From Akkermansiaceae bacterium (GTDB taxonomy: Bacteria; Verrucomicrobiota; Verrucomicrobiia; Verrucomicrobiales; Akkermansiaceae): a stretch of 38,357 nucleotides of DNA. Within the stretch, counting starts at the first letter, position 1. Each line of letters starts with the position of its first letter. The notes beneath the pieces were generated by a model. It searched no databases, was not told where the DNA came from, and saw only the letters and a program-made list of their open reading frames with translations. Of this stretch, positions 21,492 through 29,617 are shown in pieces. The position numbers and the translations under genes are program-made. The stretch covers positions 1-38,357 of the forward strand of contig CAIKHZ010000349.1 in the NCBI GenBank assembly GCA_903827375.1, read 5' to 3'.

Positions 21492-22427
21492 GTGCGTGTT
21501 CCCTTGCTTCTCTCGCTCTTTCTAATCATCGCCGCGCCCATCGCCGTTTGGTGGCTGGGCGTGCGCAACATGGATTTTTTGAGCCCTCCGAGTGAGGCCC
21601 AACTCACTGCAGTGCGCCAGCACACGGCCGCAGCACTGCCTCCCGCGCTCATCCCAGATCCCATCCAAGTCCCCCAAGCGCCCCCACCTCCTCCTGCAGT
21701 GCCCAGCCCGGTTCCAGAAAAATTGCCGGAGCCAGCGGTTGAGATCGGTGACCTCAATCCCAATCCCGGCCTCAATAGTTACGCGGAATTGGCTCCGAAA
21801 GGTGCCCGCCACCTCATCGAACTCGCCTCATTGCTGGAAACCGCCGGCGAATTGCCCCGCACGCTGCTGGCTTGGGAACGCGTGCTAGACGCCACCACCC
21901 CGGATGCAGCCCAAGCCGCCGCTGCGATCGCCGCGATCCAACGTCTCCGTCCACTTTTGCCTCTAGCAAAACGCGGTACGACCAAAACCATCCAGGTCGT
22001 CATCCATGCCAGCACCGGCGGCAAACTCGAAACATCCCTCAAGAGCAGCCTCGAACAGGCCGCTCACAGCCTCGAACTCGCCTCCTGCGGTTTCCTGAAA
22101 GTGACCACCAAGCTCACGATCAACCGCAAAAGCACCTCCAAGACGAGCAACTCGACCGTTGACATCTGGCTGAGCGGGTCCGCCGAAAAATCCCCGGCCA
22201 CCGAGCCCCTCTCGTTTGCGCCCGCCAAATCCGAGGTCCAGCAAGCCGAGGTGTTGCGCAAGTTGTTCCTCATCACTGGCAAGCGACTCCAGCAAACACT
22301 GGCCTTCCCACCGCTTTCGCCCATCGCCGCTAACGAAACCCCGCTCCAGGCCTTGGAATTCCATATCACCCGCCACCACTGGGAGAAGTTCGCACGCTCA
22401 TTCACCCAGCAGACTACCGCCCCATAA
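21492..22427 (+). CDS. Membrane-anchored proline-rich protein of unknown function
   Basis: The frame is open from 21297, but its first part overlaps the end of rplS and the terminator. The likely start is GTG 21492, giving 311 residues and a clean N-terminal signal anchor (VPLLLSLFLIIAAPIAVWWLG). A proline-rich linker follows at about residues 50-80 (QAPPPPPAVPSPVPEK). A helical segment at about 90-150 looks like one repeat pair (LLETAGELPRTLLAWERVLD). The C-terminal domain (about 155-300) has no motif I recognise. It is presumably periplasmic. The start codon is inferred, because no strong Shine-Dalgarno sequence is visible. Confidence 0.6.
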   Translation: MRVPLLLSLFLIIAAPIAVWWLGVRNMDFLSPPSEAQLTAVRQHTAAALPPALIPDPIQVPQAPPPPPAVPSPVPEKLPEPAVEIGDLNPNPGLNSYAELAPKGARHLIELASLLETAGELPRTLLAWERVLDATTPDAAQAAAAIAAIQRLRPLLPLAKRGTTKTIQVVIHASTGGKLETSLKSSLEQAAHSLELASCGFLKVTTKLTINRKSTSKTSNSTVDIWLSGSAEKSPATEPLSFAPAKSEVQQAEVLRKLFLITGKRLQQTLAFPPLSPIAANETPLQALEFHITRHHWEKFARSFTQQTTAP

Positions 22428-22488
22428 ACGACTCAGCCCGGCTTGCACATGGCCATGGGAGCAAAAACCAACCACCCCCAAGCGCCGC

Positions 22489-22505
22489 CGGACAAAAATT
22501 GTCCG
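22489..22505. repeat. Short perfect inverted repeat
   Basis: CGGACAA and TTGTCCG are separated by three A residues. There is no U-tract after it, so it is a possible operator-like site, not a terminator. It lies in the 222-base gap between 22427 and 22650, which has no gene. A second, wider repeat (TAGCGGA...TCCGCTA, 22576-22612) lies nearer the next gene. Confidence 0.35.
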
Positions 22506-22649
22506 CAGCGATGGATTGACCTGGCACGCCGCTCATGTCATCAAGCGTGTGTGTGACGGTTTGGGCGGTCGCCTCTAGCGGAATTGGCCACCCCACCGAT
22601 CCTTATCCGCTAAACCACCCAGACCTAACAGCCCCAACTCGCTCAGTCC

Positions 22650-23798
22650 ATGAAAGCCATTCCCGCACTCGTCCTCCTCAGCGCAGGCCTTGCCCTCGCC
22701 GCTCCAGATAACGCCAGTCGCTACCTTTCACTCCAGCAGGAGATGCACCAAGCCATTGCCCGCGGCAACGCTTGGCTCAAATCCCAGCAGAAACCAGTGG
22801 GCAATTGGGACGACGAAGGACTGCCCGCCTTCACCGCGCTGGCTCTCACCGCTGCCGCCCGCGACCCAAACCTCGACCGCAAAGCCGCCTTGCCGGCACA
22901 TTTGGACAAGGGTTATGCCTGGTTGCTGGCCCAACAAAAAGACGACGGCGGCATCTACAATCGCGGCCTCTCAGTCTATAACACCGCCACCGCCCTCACC
23001 GCCATCGTGGCCGCTGGCCGCCCGTCCTACGATGCAGCCGCCGTCAAGGCCCGCAAGCACATCATCGACAATCAGTGGGACCTTGGCGAAAAAGGCAAGA
23101 CCGACAACCTCAACGATGGCGGCATCGGCTATGGCTCCAAGAAAGACCACACCGACCTGTCCAACACGTATCTCGCCATCGAAGCGCTCACCCTTTCCAA
23201 AAAAATCGTTGATGACGGCAAATTTGGCAGTCAGCCGGACCTCGATTGGGGTGCCGCCATCACATTTATTTCCCGTTGCCAGAACCTGGAGGAAACCAAC
23301 GATCAGGAAAAAGCCTCCAACGATCCCAAAAACAAGGGCGGCTTCACCTACTCGCCCACCGAATCCAAGGGTGGCGAAGACAAGCTGCCTAATGACCGCA
23401 CCGCCCTGCGCTCCTGCGGATCGATGTCCTATGCCGGCCTGCTCTCCTTCATCTATGCCAAGGTTAGCGCCGATGATCCACGCGTGCTGGCCGTCAAGGA
23501 ATGGTTAGGCAAAAACTACTCGGTGGACGAAAACCCCGGCATGGGCCCTGAGGGCTTGTACTATTACTATCAAACCATGGCCAAGGCCCTCACGGCGGCC
23601 AACCTTAACACCCTCAAACTTGCGACCGGCACCGAGGTGGACTGGCGCAACGACCTCGGCAAAAAACTCCTCTCCCGCCAGCGAGAAAACGGCTCATGGG
23701 TCAACGATGACGGTCGTTTCATGGAGTCCAATGCCGTGCTGGTGACCGCCTATACGGTGCTTGCCCTCGAGCAGCTCGACGCTTCGATCCCGAAGTGA
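22650..23798 (+). CDS. Exported protein with prenyltransferase/squalene-oxidase (terpene cyclase) repeats
   Basis: The 382-residue protein has a signal peptide (MKAIPALVLLSAGLALAA) and then alpha-toroid repeats. Examples are GNWDDEGLPAFTALALTAAA near residues 50-70, DDGGIYNRGLSVYNTATALT near 95-115, GGIGYGSKKDHTDLSNTYLA near 155-175, and NGSWVNDDGRFMESNAVLVT near the C-terminus. These follow the G-x-W/F-x-x-x...T-A-x-A-L pattern of the squalene-hopene cyclase and prenyltransferase superfamily. The protein is about half the size of a hopene cyclase and lacks the DXDD motif, so it is probably not a cyclase. Secreted single-domain members are known in planctomycetes and verrucomicrobia without an assigned activity. 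A small gene follows after 12 bases. Confidence 0.8.
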   Translation: MKAIPALVLLSAGLALAAPDNASRYLSLQQEMHQAIARGNAWLKSQQKPVGNWDDEGLPAFTALALTAAARDPNLDRKAALPAHLDKGYAWLLAQQKDDGGIYNRGLSVYNTATALTAIVAAGRPSYDAAAVKARKHIIDNQWDLGEKGKTDNLNDGGIGYGSKKDHTDLSNTYLAIEALTLSKKIVDDGKFGSQPDLDWGAAITFISRCQNLEETNDQEKASNDPKNKGGFTYSPTESKGGEDKLPNDRTALRSCGSMSYAGLLSFIYAKVSADDPRVLAVKEWLGKNYSVDENPGMGPEGLYYYYQTMAKALTAANLNTLKLATGTEVDWRNDLGKKLLSRQRENGSWVNDDGRFMESNAVLVTAYTVLALEQLDASIPK

Positions 23799-23810
23799 TC
23801 CCCGCTTTCC

Positions 23811-24104
23811 ATGAGTGAGGATGGATCACAGGGGTTGCTGGATTTCGATTCCGGCAATACCAATGGTTTTGACAATTGGTGCCAGCAGCGCGAGGAGCGC
23901 TTACAGAGCGTCCGCCGTGAATGGGGAGTGCCCGTCGGCCGCCGGGTTCGGCTCAAATTGCGCGAGTTCAACCAAGAGTTCACGGGGATTCTGATGCTCG
24001 TCGAGGAGCCGCTGAAAATTGACCGTCGGCTGCCGTTGTTGCTCAGAATCCGCAATAATCCGTTCACCCAGGCCGACATCGAACACTGCTCCACCCTGGA
24101 CTGA
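23811..24104 (+). CDS. Small protein of unknown function
   Basis: The 97-residue soluble protein starts 12 bases after the previous stop and is probably cotranscribed with it. The N-terminus is acidic and has no signal peptide. The middle is a small beta-rich unit (VGRRVRLKLREFNQEFTGIL), followed by ILMLVEEPLKID and LPLLLRIRNNPFTQADIEHC. It contains two cysteines. The pattern recalls a small SH3- or Sm-like barrel, but I do not recognise the family. It is cytoplasmic, while its neighbour is exported, so a direct complex is unlikely. Confidence 0.6.
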   Translation: MSEDGSQGLLDFDSGNTNGFDNWCQQREERLQSVRREWGVPVGRRVRLKLREFNQEFTGILMLVEEPLKIDRRLPLLLRIRNNPFTQADIEHCSTLD

Positions 24105-24176
24105 GGACTAACAGCCCCTCGTGCGTGAGGATTTTTTGCCGCTGATGCTCTGATGCTCACTGACTGAGGAAATCTC

Positions 24177-24205
24177 TTGACGTGGGTAAATATTCTGGCT
24201 AGCAA
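24177..24205 (+). promoter_or_regulatory. Candidate promoter of the redox cluster, possibly leaderless
   Basis: TTGACG (24177-24182) and TAGCAA (24200-24205) are 17 bases apart. The -10 box matches the consensus only at three positions. Transcription would begin at or next to the ATG at 24211, so the mRNA would be nearly leaderless; indeed no Shine-Dalgarno sequence precedes that ATG. A short stem with a T-run (about 24117-24137) just upstream may end the previous transcript. Confidence 0.35.
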
Positions 24206-24210
24206 CATTT

Positions 24211-25179
24211 ATGAGAACTACTACACTTGTTGTTCGCCGCAACCTCATTGCGCTGCTATCGCTGTCATCCACTCTGTTCGCGGGCGTTCCCGCATACAAA
24301 TTCGACAAAGCCATTGGCCAGAATGAAATCAAGGCTGCCCCTATCAGCCTTGGCATCAATACCAAGGACTGCCTGCACGTATTGCTCAAGAATGGGACCG
24401 TTATGATGTACGATACCGAGGGAAAACTAACCGGTAGCTTCCAATCCGATATGAAACCGGCTCCTTCCACCATGGCCGTGGCTGGGGACCGGATCTATCT
24501 GCTCGCCAGTGAGATGGCGCAAACCACCCGCGAATTCCAAGGCAAAAAGGTCAAGGTGAATGAGCCCTCCGGCGTCAAATGTTGCGTGTTTGATCCGGCA
24601 GGTGCCAAACAAGCTGAAATCAAACTGGCCGGGGTGGTATCGGCCACCGCCGCGCATTTTGTCGGAGACAAACTGGTCGTTGCCGATTTTTCGCAGCAAA
24701 GCATTGTGTTTTTTGCGGTGGCTGGCAACGAGGGGAAAATGACCCGCAAGATCAGCAAGGTGTTTCGTTTGTGCTGCGGCATTTTTGATTTTTGCCAGGG
24801 CTCGGATGCGGATTCCATTGTGGTGGCCAACCTCGGAGCATTCAAGGTTCAGACCTTTCAAGCCGACAAGAAATTCAGTGAATTTGGCGCACGCGGCGAG
24901 AAGGAATCCGAGTTTCAGGGTTGCTGCAACCCGGTCAATGTCGCCTGCCTAGCCGATGGCTCCGTCGTCACCGTGGAAAAAGCCCCGACCCGCGTCAAAA
25001 TCTACGATAAATCCGGCAAGACCGAGCAAGCGGTCACAGGAATCGCCAATCTCGTTGAGGGCTGCAGCCAGATTCCGACTGCCATCGATAGCAAGGGCGC
25101 TCTCTATCTGGCATCCGACCAAAAGAAATGCGTCGTCAAGTGCGTGCCCGGCGCAGCCGCCGAACCCGCTGCACCGTAG
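24211..25179 (+). CDS. Secreted cysteine-rich beta-propeller-like (NHL-type) protein
   Basis: The 322-residue protein has a signal peptide (residues 1-24, cleavage near FAG-VPA) and then repeated beta-strand units of about 45 residues with the form xxDxxGxxxxxF, as in NHL or six-bladed propellers (VMMYDTEGKLTGSF, VKIYDKSGKTEQAV). Unlike usual propellers it carries cysteines at fixed places: the pairs CC near 124, CC plus C near 188-193 (LCCGIFDFC), CC near 237, and single cysteines near 284, 307 and 311. These could form disulfides or bind a metal or cluster. It is the first gene of a four-gene cluster with iron-sulfur proteins and precedes the PhnD-like gene by four bases. The function is unknown; a periplasmic redox partner is inferred. 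Confidence 0.7.
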   Translation: MRTTTLVVRRNLIALLSLSSTLFAGVPAYKFDKAIGQNEIKAAPISLGINTKDCLHVLLKNGTVMMYDTEGKLTGSFQSDMKPAPSTMAVAGDRIYLLASEMAQTTREFQGKKVKVNEPSGVKCCVFDPAGAKQAEIKLAGVVSATAAHFVGDKLVVADFSQQSIVFFAVAGNEGKMTRKISKVFRLCCGIFDFCQGSDADSIVVANLGAFKVQTFQADKKFSEFGARGEKESEFQGCCNPVNVACLADGSVVTVEKAPTRVKIYDKSGKTEQAVTGIANLVEGCSQIPTAIDSKGALYLASDQKKCVVKCVPGAAAEPAAP

Positions 25180-25183
25180 AAAT

Positions 25184-26143
25184 ATGAAGACCTGTTGGAG
25201 TGCCCTCGCCGCTCTGGGGCTTTGCGCCACGCATGTCGGCGGCGAAGCCCGTTTGCCAGTTGCCGAAGAAAGCGCGCTGGTGGCTGATTCCGCAGTGGCT
25301 GCCGACGTCACTGCGGCCCCCCCCAAGCCACTGCGGCTCAAAATTGCGGTCAATGATATCTATTGCAGCAAGACCGCCTGTTCTTGTATCAGCAAAATTG
25401 CGACCCGCAGCTTCGATACGGTGGTGGCCAATCTGCAGGCCCGCCACCAAATCACCCTCGAGTTGACTTATTTCATGGAGGTCTTCGACCTGCAGAAAGC
25501 CCTGCGGGCAAACCAGTACGATGGCGTGCTGTGCAAGCCGTGGACGGCTTTGCAATATGAGGGGAAAACACCGGCGCGCTTCAAGCGAGTGGCCGATTTG
25601 CTCGATCCCGACGACAAAGCGCTGATGAGCGGGGTGTTTCTAACATTGGCTGGATCATCCGTCCGCACCCTGGCGGATGTGCAGGGCAAGCGGCTTGCGC
25701 TGGGGCAGGAGGATTCCTACGAAAAGCATCAGGCACCGATGATGATGTTAAAGTCAGGCCATATTCAGCCCTCGGCCCAAGTATTTTTCTCGAGCTGCGG
25801 TGAAAACCTCAATGCCCTGATGGATGGCACGGTCGATGTTGCGGTGGTTTCCAGTTATGCGCTTAGCGCCAGTTGCGCCGTGGATTTCGCCAAAGCGGAG
25901 GATTTCCGCACATTGGCGCAAACCGAGAAAATGCCGCTCATCTCACTGTTGGTGGATTTGGCCAAAGTGCCGGCGCCAGAGGCCTTGCGACTGCAGGCAG
26001 CGTTGCTGGACGTATCGGGTGCCCAGACCCCGAAGGATTTGTTAGGGAGGGGGTTTGTACTGCCCGCTTCGTGGCGGCCAATCCCTTCGTCGGTTGAGTG
26101 CCGAGAACCCGCTAGGCCCACCGTGGGAGACGCCGCCAAATGA
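25184..26143 (+). CDS. PhnD-like periplasmic binding protein with cysteine motif
   Basis: ATG 25184 lies four bases after the previous stop and gives 319 residues with a signal peptide (MKTCWSALAALGLCATHVGG). The core has the PhnD/type-2 periplasmic-binding-protein pattern: a beta strand LKIAVND, then ELTYFMEVFDLQKALRANQYDGVLCKP, LALGQEDSYEKHQAPMMML near residues 180-198, and GTVDVAVVSSYAL. Unlike phosphonate binders it has several cysteines: C61, C66, C68 (YCSKTACSC), C117, one in FFSSCGEN and one in LSASCAVD. No ABC permease or ATPase gene is next to it. Phosphonate uptake is therefore unlikely, and a redox or cofactor-binding role is a guess. It overlaps the next gene by ATGA, so translation is coupled. 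Confidence 0.75.
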   Translation: MKTCWSALAALGLCATHVGGEARLPVAEESALVADSAVAADVTAAPPKPLRLKIAVNDIYCSKTACSCISKIATRSFDTVVANLQARHQITLELTYFMEVFDLQKALRANQYDGVLCKPWTALQYEGKTPARFKRVADLLDPDDKALMSGVFLTLAGSSVRTLADVQGKRLALGQEDSYEKHQAPMMMLKSGHIQPSAQVFFSSCGENLNALMDGTVDVAVVSSYALSASCAVDFAKAEDFRTLAQTEKMPLISLLVDLAKVPAPEALRLQAALLDVSGAQTPKDLLGRGFVLPASWRPIPSSVECREPARPTVGDAAK

Positions 26144-26775
26144 ATCCGGGCAGGCGCAGGTTCATTCAGTTTGGCGGGCGGCTCATTGGAGTGGCGGCGC
26201 TGGGCGGCACGGGTTGGCGGATTTTCACCGGCAGTGACCCCGACGCAGTTTTTTCGCAGCCCACGGGCCCATACGTTTGGCGAATCAATCCAGACAAATG
26301 CACATTTTGCGGCCTGTGTGAAACCGCCTGTGTTAGATTTCCATCAGCCGTCAAAGCCGTCAATGACCAGAAGAAATGTTCCTACTGCGTGGCGTGTTAT
26401 GGTCATCTATCCGACCTGCATATCTCGTCGGAGAAGATTCATAGCGAGGGCAAGCGTGTTTGTCCATATGATGCGGTCACGCGCCGTGAATTTTCCGGCG
26501 GCAAGGATGGGTATCACATTTACACGATTGACGATGCCAAGTGCACCGCTTGCGGCAAGTGCGCGAAGCGCTGCAACAAGCTCGGCACCAAGTCGATGTT
26601 TCTGATCATCCGGCCGGATTTGTGCATTGGCTGCAATCGTTGCGCCATCGCTGCGGTGTGCCCCGAGCAAGCCGTTGAGTGGGCTCATTCCTATCCGGAG
26701 GATGATTTTCGCGGCGACTACGAATTGGAACATGCGGCCTTGGGCAGCGGGGAGGGTGAGCGGGAGACATCATGA
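26140..26775 (+). CDS. Tat-exported ferredoxin with four [4Fe-4S] motifs (NapG/MauM-like)
   Basis: The 211-residue protein starts with a Tat-like signal (RRRFIQFGG at residues 5-13, then a weakly hydrophobic stretch to about 28). It carries sixteen cysteines in four groups: C54/57/60/64, C80/83/86 with C108, C135/138/141/145 and C162/165/168/174. This matches four [4Fe-4S] clusters and the size of NapG or MauM. Those proteins pass electrons from a membrane quinol oxidase of NapH type to a periplasmic acceptor. Here it overlaps both neighbours by ATGA. No NapA, NapB or methylamine dehydrogenase gene is present. The NapG assignment is by architecture; the acceptor is unknown. Confidence 0.85.
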   Translation: MNPGRRRFIQFGGRLIGVAALGGTGWRIFTGSDPDAVFSQPTGPYVWRINPDKCTFCGLCETACVRFPSAVKAVNDQKKCSYCVACYGHLSDLHISSEKIHSEGKRVCPYDAVTRREFSGGKDGYHIYTIDDAKCTACGKCAKRCNKLGTKSMFLIIRPDLCIGCNRCAIAAVCPEQAVEWAHSYPEDDFRGDYELEHAALGSGEGERETS

Positions 26776-27794
26776 ATCGTTGGTGGCAGCTCATTCTTTG
26801 TTTGGTGTTGGCGGGTTGGCAGCTGGTCAGCGCGCAGGAAACGGCATCCGCAGCACCGTGCTACAAGATTCCCAGTAGCGAGGACATCAGTTCCAACGAA
26901 GGAATTGCCACCTATCGTGAGCAGTATCGGCCTCAGCAGTACTTTCCCGAGTCCGCCGCATGGGTCGGTGCAGACATTGCGATGCTCGCGGCCATTTTGT
27001 TGCTCGGCTGCGTGATGGTTTGGCGTCAGGTGCACACCCGTCACTTCTGGCTGCCAGCCGTCCTTTCGTTGCTCTATTTCGGCTTCCTCCGTGGCGGCTG
27101 CATTTGCCCGGTCGGCTCGGTCGCGAATCTCGCCATCGGCATAAGGCATCCCGAGATGATCGGGCTGAGCACTGGGGTGATGTTTTTGCTGCCGCTGGCG
27201 GTGGCCTTGTTTATCGGGCGGGTGTTTTGTATCGCTGGTTGCCCCCTCGGGGTGCTCCAGCATTTGTTGGGTGGCCGCCGCTCACACACCTTGCCGCCGC
27301 TCCCACACGCCATCCTCCGCATTTTCCCAGTGGTCACTCTGGTGGCCACCGCTTGGCTGGCCCTGCGCGGCACCTGTTTCCTCGTCTGCCTCCTCGATCC
27401 GTACAAGACCGCATTCTTTTTTGGTTACGGCTGGATTGAGCGGGTATTCCTCTGGCTGCATGGCGGCTTGGTCGAGCCCGGATTGCTGCGGGTCGGGGAC
27501 CTGACTTCCTGGGGGATATTTGCCGCTGCGGTGCTGCTCGGGCGCTGGGTTTACCGCCCGTTCTGCCGCTTTGTCTGCCCGTACGGTGTGTTGTTAGGGC
27601 TATTTTCCATGGTGGCATTCAAGCGTCGGCGTATCGAGCAAAGCCAGTGTGTGCAATGCGGGATTTGTGAAAAACAATGCCCGGTGGATGCCATCACCCG
27701 CGACCCAAAAACCAGGGAATACAGGATTTCCTCGTACCACTGCATCCAGTGCAATGGTTGCTCATCAAGCTGCCGCAAGGACGGAATTCATTGA
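26772..27794 (+). CDS. Membrane iron-sulfur protein, NapH/MauN/NosR-like
   Basis: The 340-residue protein has a signal-like first helix (residues 5-20) and a short periplasmic segment to about 62. Further membrane helices are visible (about 66-84, 92-108, 132-152, 182-198 and 245-262). Cys motifs at helix ends match the NapH/NosR family: CICP at 110-113, CxxxCP at 153-158, CxxxC at 202-206 and CxxxCP at 265-270. The cytoplasmic tail holds two [4Fe-4S] sites, C293/296/299/303 and C324/327/330/334. The family oxidises quinol and hands electrons across the membrane. The pairing with the upstream ferredoxin supports a quinol-to-periplasm electron path. It ends two bases before the convergent ABC transporter gene. 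Confidence 0.85.
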   Translation: MNRWWQLILCLVLAGWQLVSAQETASAAPCYKIPSSEDISSNEGIATYREQYRPQQYFPESAAWVGADIAMLAAILLLGCVMVWRQVHTRHFWLPAVLSLLYFGFLRGGCICPVGSVANLAIGIRHPEMIGLSTGVMFLLPLAVALFIGRVFCIAGCPLGVLQHLLGGRRSHTLPPLPHAILRIFPVVTLVATAWLALRGTCFLVCLLDPYKTAFFFGYGWIERVFLWLHGGLVEPGLLRVGDLTSWGIFAAAVLLGRWVYRPFCRFVCPYGVLLGLFSMVAFKRRRIEQSQCVQCGICEKQCPVDAITRDPKTREYRISSYHCIQCNGCSSSCRKDGIH

Positions 27795-27796
27795 AA

Positions 27797-29563
27797 TCAC
27801 GAGTCTTGGGCTGGCCCGCCTTCGGGAGGGTTGGGAGCGGCCTCCTGGAGGAAGGATTTCCGGCAGAGTTCGGCGTATTTCTCCCCGTTGGCGAGCAACT
27901 CGTCGTGCGTGCCTTGCTCAATAACCTCACCCTTTTCCAACACGTAGATGCGCCCGGCGTTCTGTATCGTCGATAGCCGGTGGGCGATGACGATGGCCGT
28001 TCGGTTTTCCATCAAACGGTCGAGGGCGTCCTGAATTTGGCGCTCAGTTTCCGAATCGACAGATGCCGTGGCCTCGTCAAGGAGGAGGATGGGGGCGTTT
28101 TTGAGCAAGGCTCGGGCGATGGACAGTCGTTGTTTCTCGCCGCCCGAAAGCTTTACGCCACGCTCACCGACGTTGGTATCGAGGTGCTTCGGCAAGGTCT
28201 GCACAAACTCGTTGGCATGTGCGGCGCTCAGGGCGGCCCACAATTCGTCGTCATTGGCATCTCGCTTCGAGAGCAGGAGGTTTTCGCGCACTGTGCCGTT
28301 GAACAGGAACGGTTCCTGAGTGACGTAGGCCAGGTGCTCGCGCAGGGATGATTTGGCCAGTCCGGCAATGTCCTCACCGTCGATGGTGATGGTGCCGGAA
28401 TTGACCTCGTAAAAACGCGCCAGCAACGACAACACGGTGGTCTTGCCGGCTCCCGTGGAGCCCACAAGGGCGATGGTTTGGCCGGGCAGGGCCTCGAGGG
28501 TGACGCCATGGAGAGTTGGTTGCTCCTGATAGGTGAAGGAAACCTCTTCGAAGCGCACGGCACCACGGATGTGTTTGGGCAGGGATTTGCCGTGGCGGGC
28601 GTTGGGCTCATCCTCGGCGTCAAGGATCTGGAATACTCGGTCAGCGGCGGCACGCCCCGATAAAACCATTTGATTGAGCGAGTTGAGACGCTCAATCGGT
28701 TCGTAAAACAACGACAAAAACAGCAGAAATCCCGCAAAATCCCCCATCTTCAATTCCCCCCGCATCACCGCCGGCCCCCCAAATGCCAACACCAGCACAT
28801 AGCCGCTCATCCTTAAAAACGACATCCCTGGCGAATAAACCGCCCACCACCTCATCATCCTCAACGTGCTGCAGCGCAACAGGTCCGAAAACCGGTTAAA
28901 CCGGGCGTGCTCGTCGGCCTCTGCGGCGTAGGCTTTGATTTGGCGTACCCCCGAAATGTTGTCGTGCAACAGGGCGTTCAGATCGGACGCCGCCTCTCGT
29001 TGGTTGCGGTAACGATCCCGGCCACAGGTCGAATAAATCCAGGCCGACAAGGCCAAAAATGGCACCGGCAGGGTCGCCCAAGCTGCCACACCAGGATTCA
29101 GATAGAACAGAAAACCTCCTACGCTCAGCACCTGCAACGCAGCCACCAGTCCCTGTTCGATCCCGTCAATGAGTACCCGCTCCATGTTGGTGACGTCCTC
29201 GACGACCCGCGTCATGATATCGCCAGTGCGCCGAGTATCGAACCAACGCAGTGGCAAACGCTGGATTTTCGCGTAAACATCCGAGCGGATATCGAAGATA
29301 ACCTTCTGCTCGAAGGTGTTGTTGATGAGGATGCGCAGGGCATTGAGGCCGTCTTTGACCAAGAATCCAAGCAGCGCTAGCCAGATCCACAGAAAAAATT
29401 CACCATGGCGAGGGGGATTTGGAATAATATCGTTGATGACGTGGCGGGTTGCATTGGGGAACACAAAGATCGCCAGCGTCATGCCCATGGCACAGAAAAA
29501 CTGAGCAACTGCAAGGCCCGGATAGTGACGAAGATAGGCTAGGACGCGAAAAATGGACTGCAT
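27797..29563 (-). CDS. ABC transporter, fused permease and ATPase (MsbA-like exporter half)
   Basis: The 588-residue inner-membrane protein joins six predicted transmembrane helices (about residues 1-310) to an ATPase domain. Walker A is GSTGAGKTT near residue 367, the signature LSGGEKQRL is near 472, and Walker B ILLLDEATASVD is near 490, followed by IVIAHRLSTI. Such half-transporters work as dimers and export lipids, drugs or peptides; the substrate cannot be read from sequence, though a lipid A/MsbA-type role is plausible. The frame opens at a TTG (29626), but ATG 29563 gives the more usual N-terminus (MQSIFRVLAYLRHYPG). It converges with the NapH-like gene and diverges from the coiled-coil genes. 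Confidence 0.9.
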   Translation of the reverse strand: MQSIFRVLAYLRHYPGLAVAQFFCAMGMTLAIFVFPNATRHVINDIIPNPPRHGEFFLWIWLALLGFLVKDGLNALRILINNTFEQKVIFDIRSDVYAKIQRLPLRWFDTRRTGDIMTRVVEDVTNMERVLIDGIEQGLVAALQVLSVGGFLFYLNPGVAAWATLPVPFLALSAWIYSTCGRDRYRNQREAASDLNALLHDNISGVRQIKAYAAEADEHARFNRFSDLLRCSTLRMMRWWAVYSPGMSFLRMSGYVLVLAFGGPAVMRGELKMGDFAGFLLFLSLFYEPIERLNSLNQMVLSGRAAADRVFQILDAEDEPNARHGKSLPKHIRGAVRFEEVSFTYQEQPTLHGVTLEALPGQTIALVGSTGAGKTTVLSLLARFYEVNSGTITIDGEDIAGLAKSSLREHLAYVTQEPFLFNGTVRENLLLSKRDANDDELWAALSAAHANEFVQTLPKHLDTNVGERGVKLSGGEKQRLSIARALLKNAPILLLDEATASVDSETERQIQDALDRLMENRTAIVIAHRLSTIQNAGRIYVLEKGEVIEQGTHDELLANGEKYAELCRKSFLQEAAPNPPEGGPAQDS

Positions 29564-29617
29564 GGAAGACCCCCACTGATGGGCGCTTGTGGTTGCTTTG
29601 TAAAGCCGTGCCGAAAT

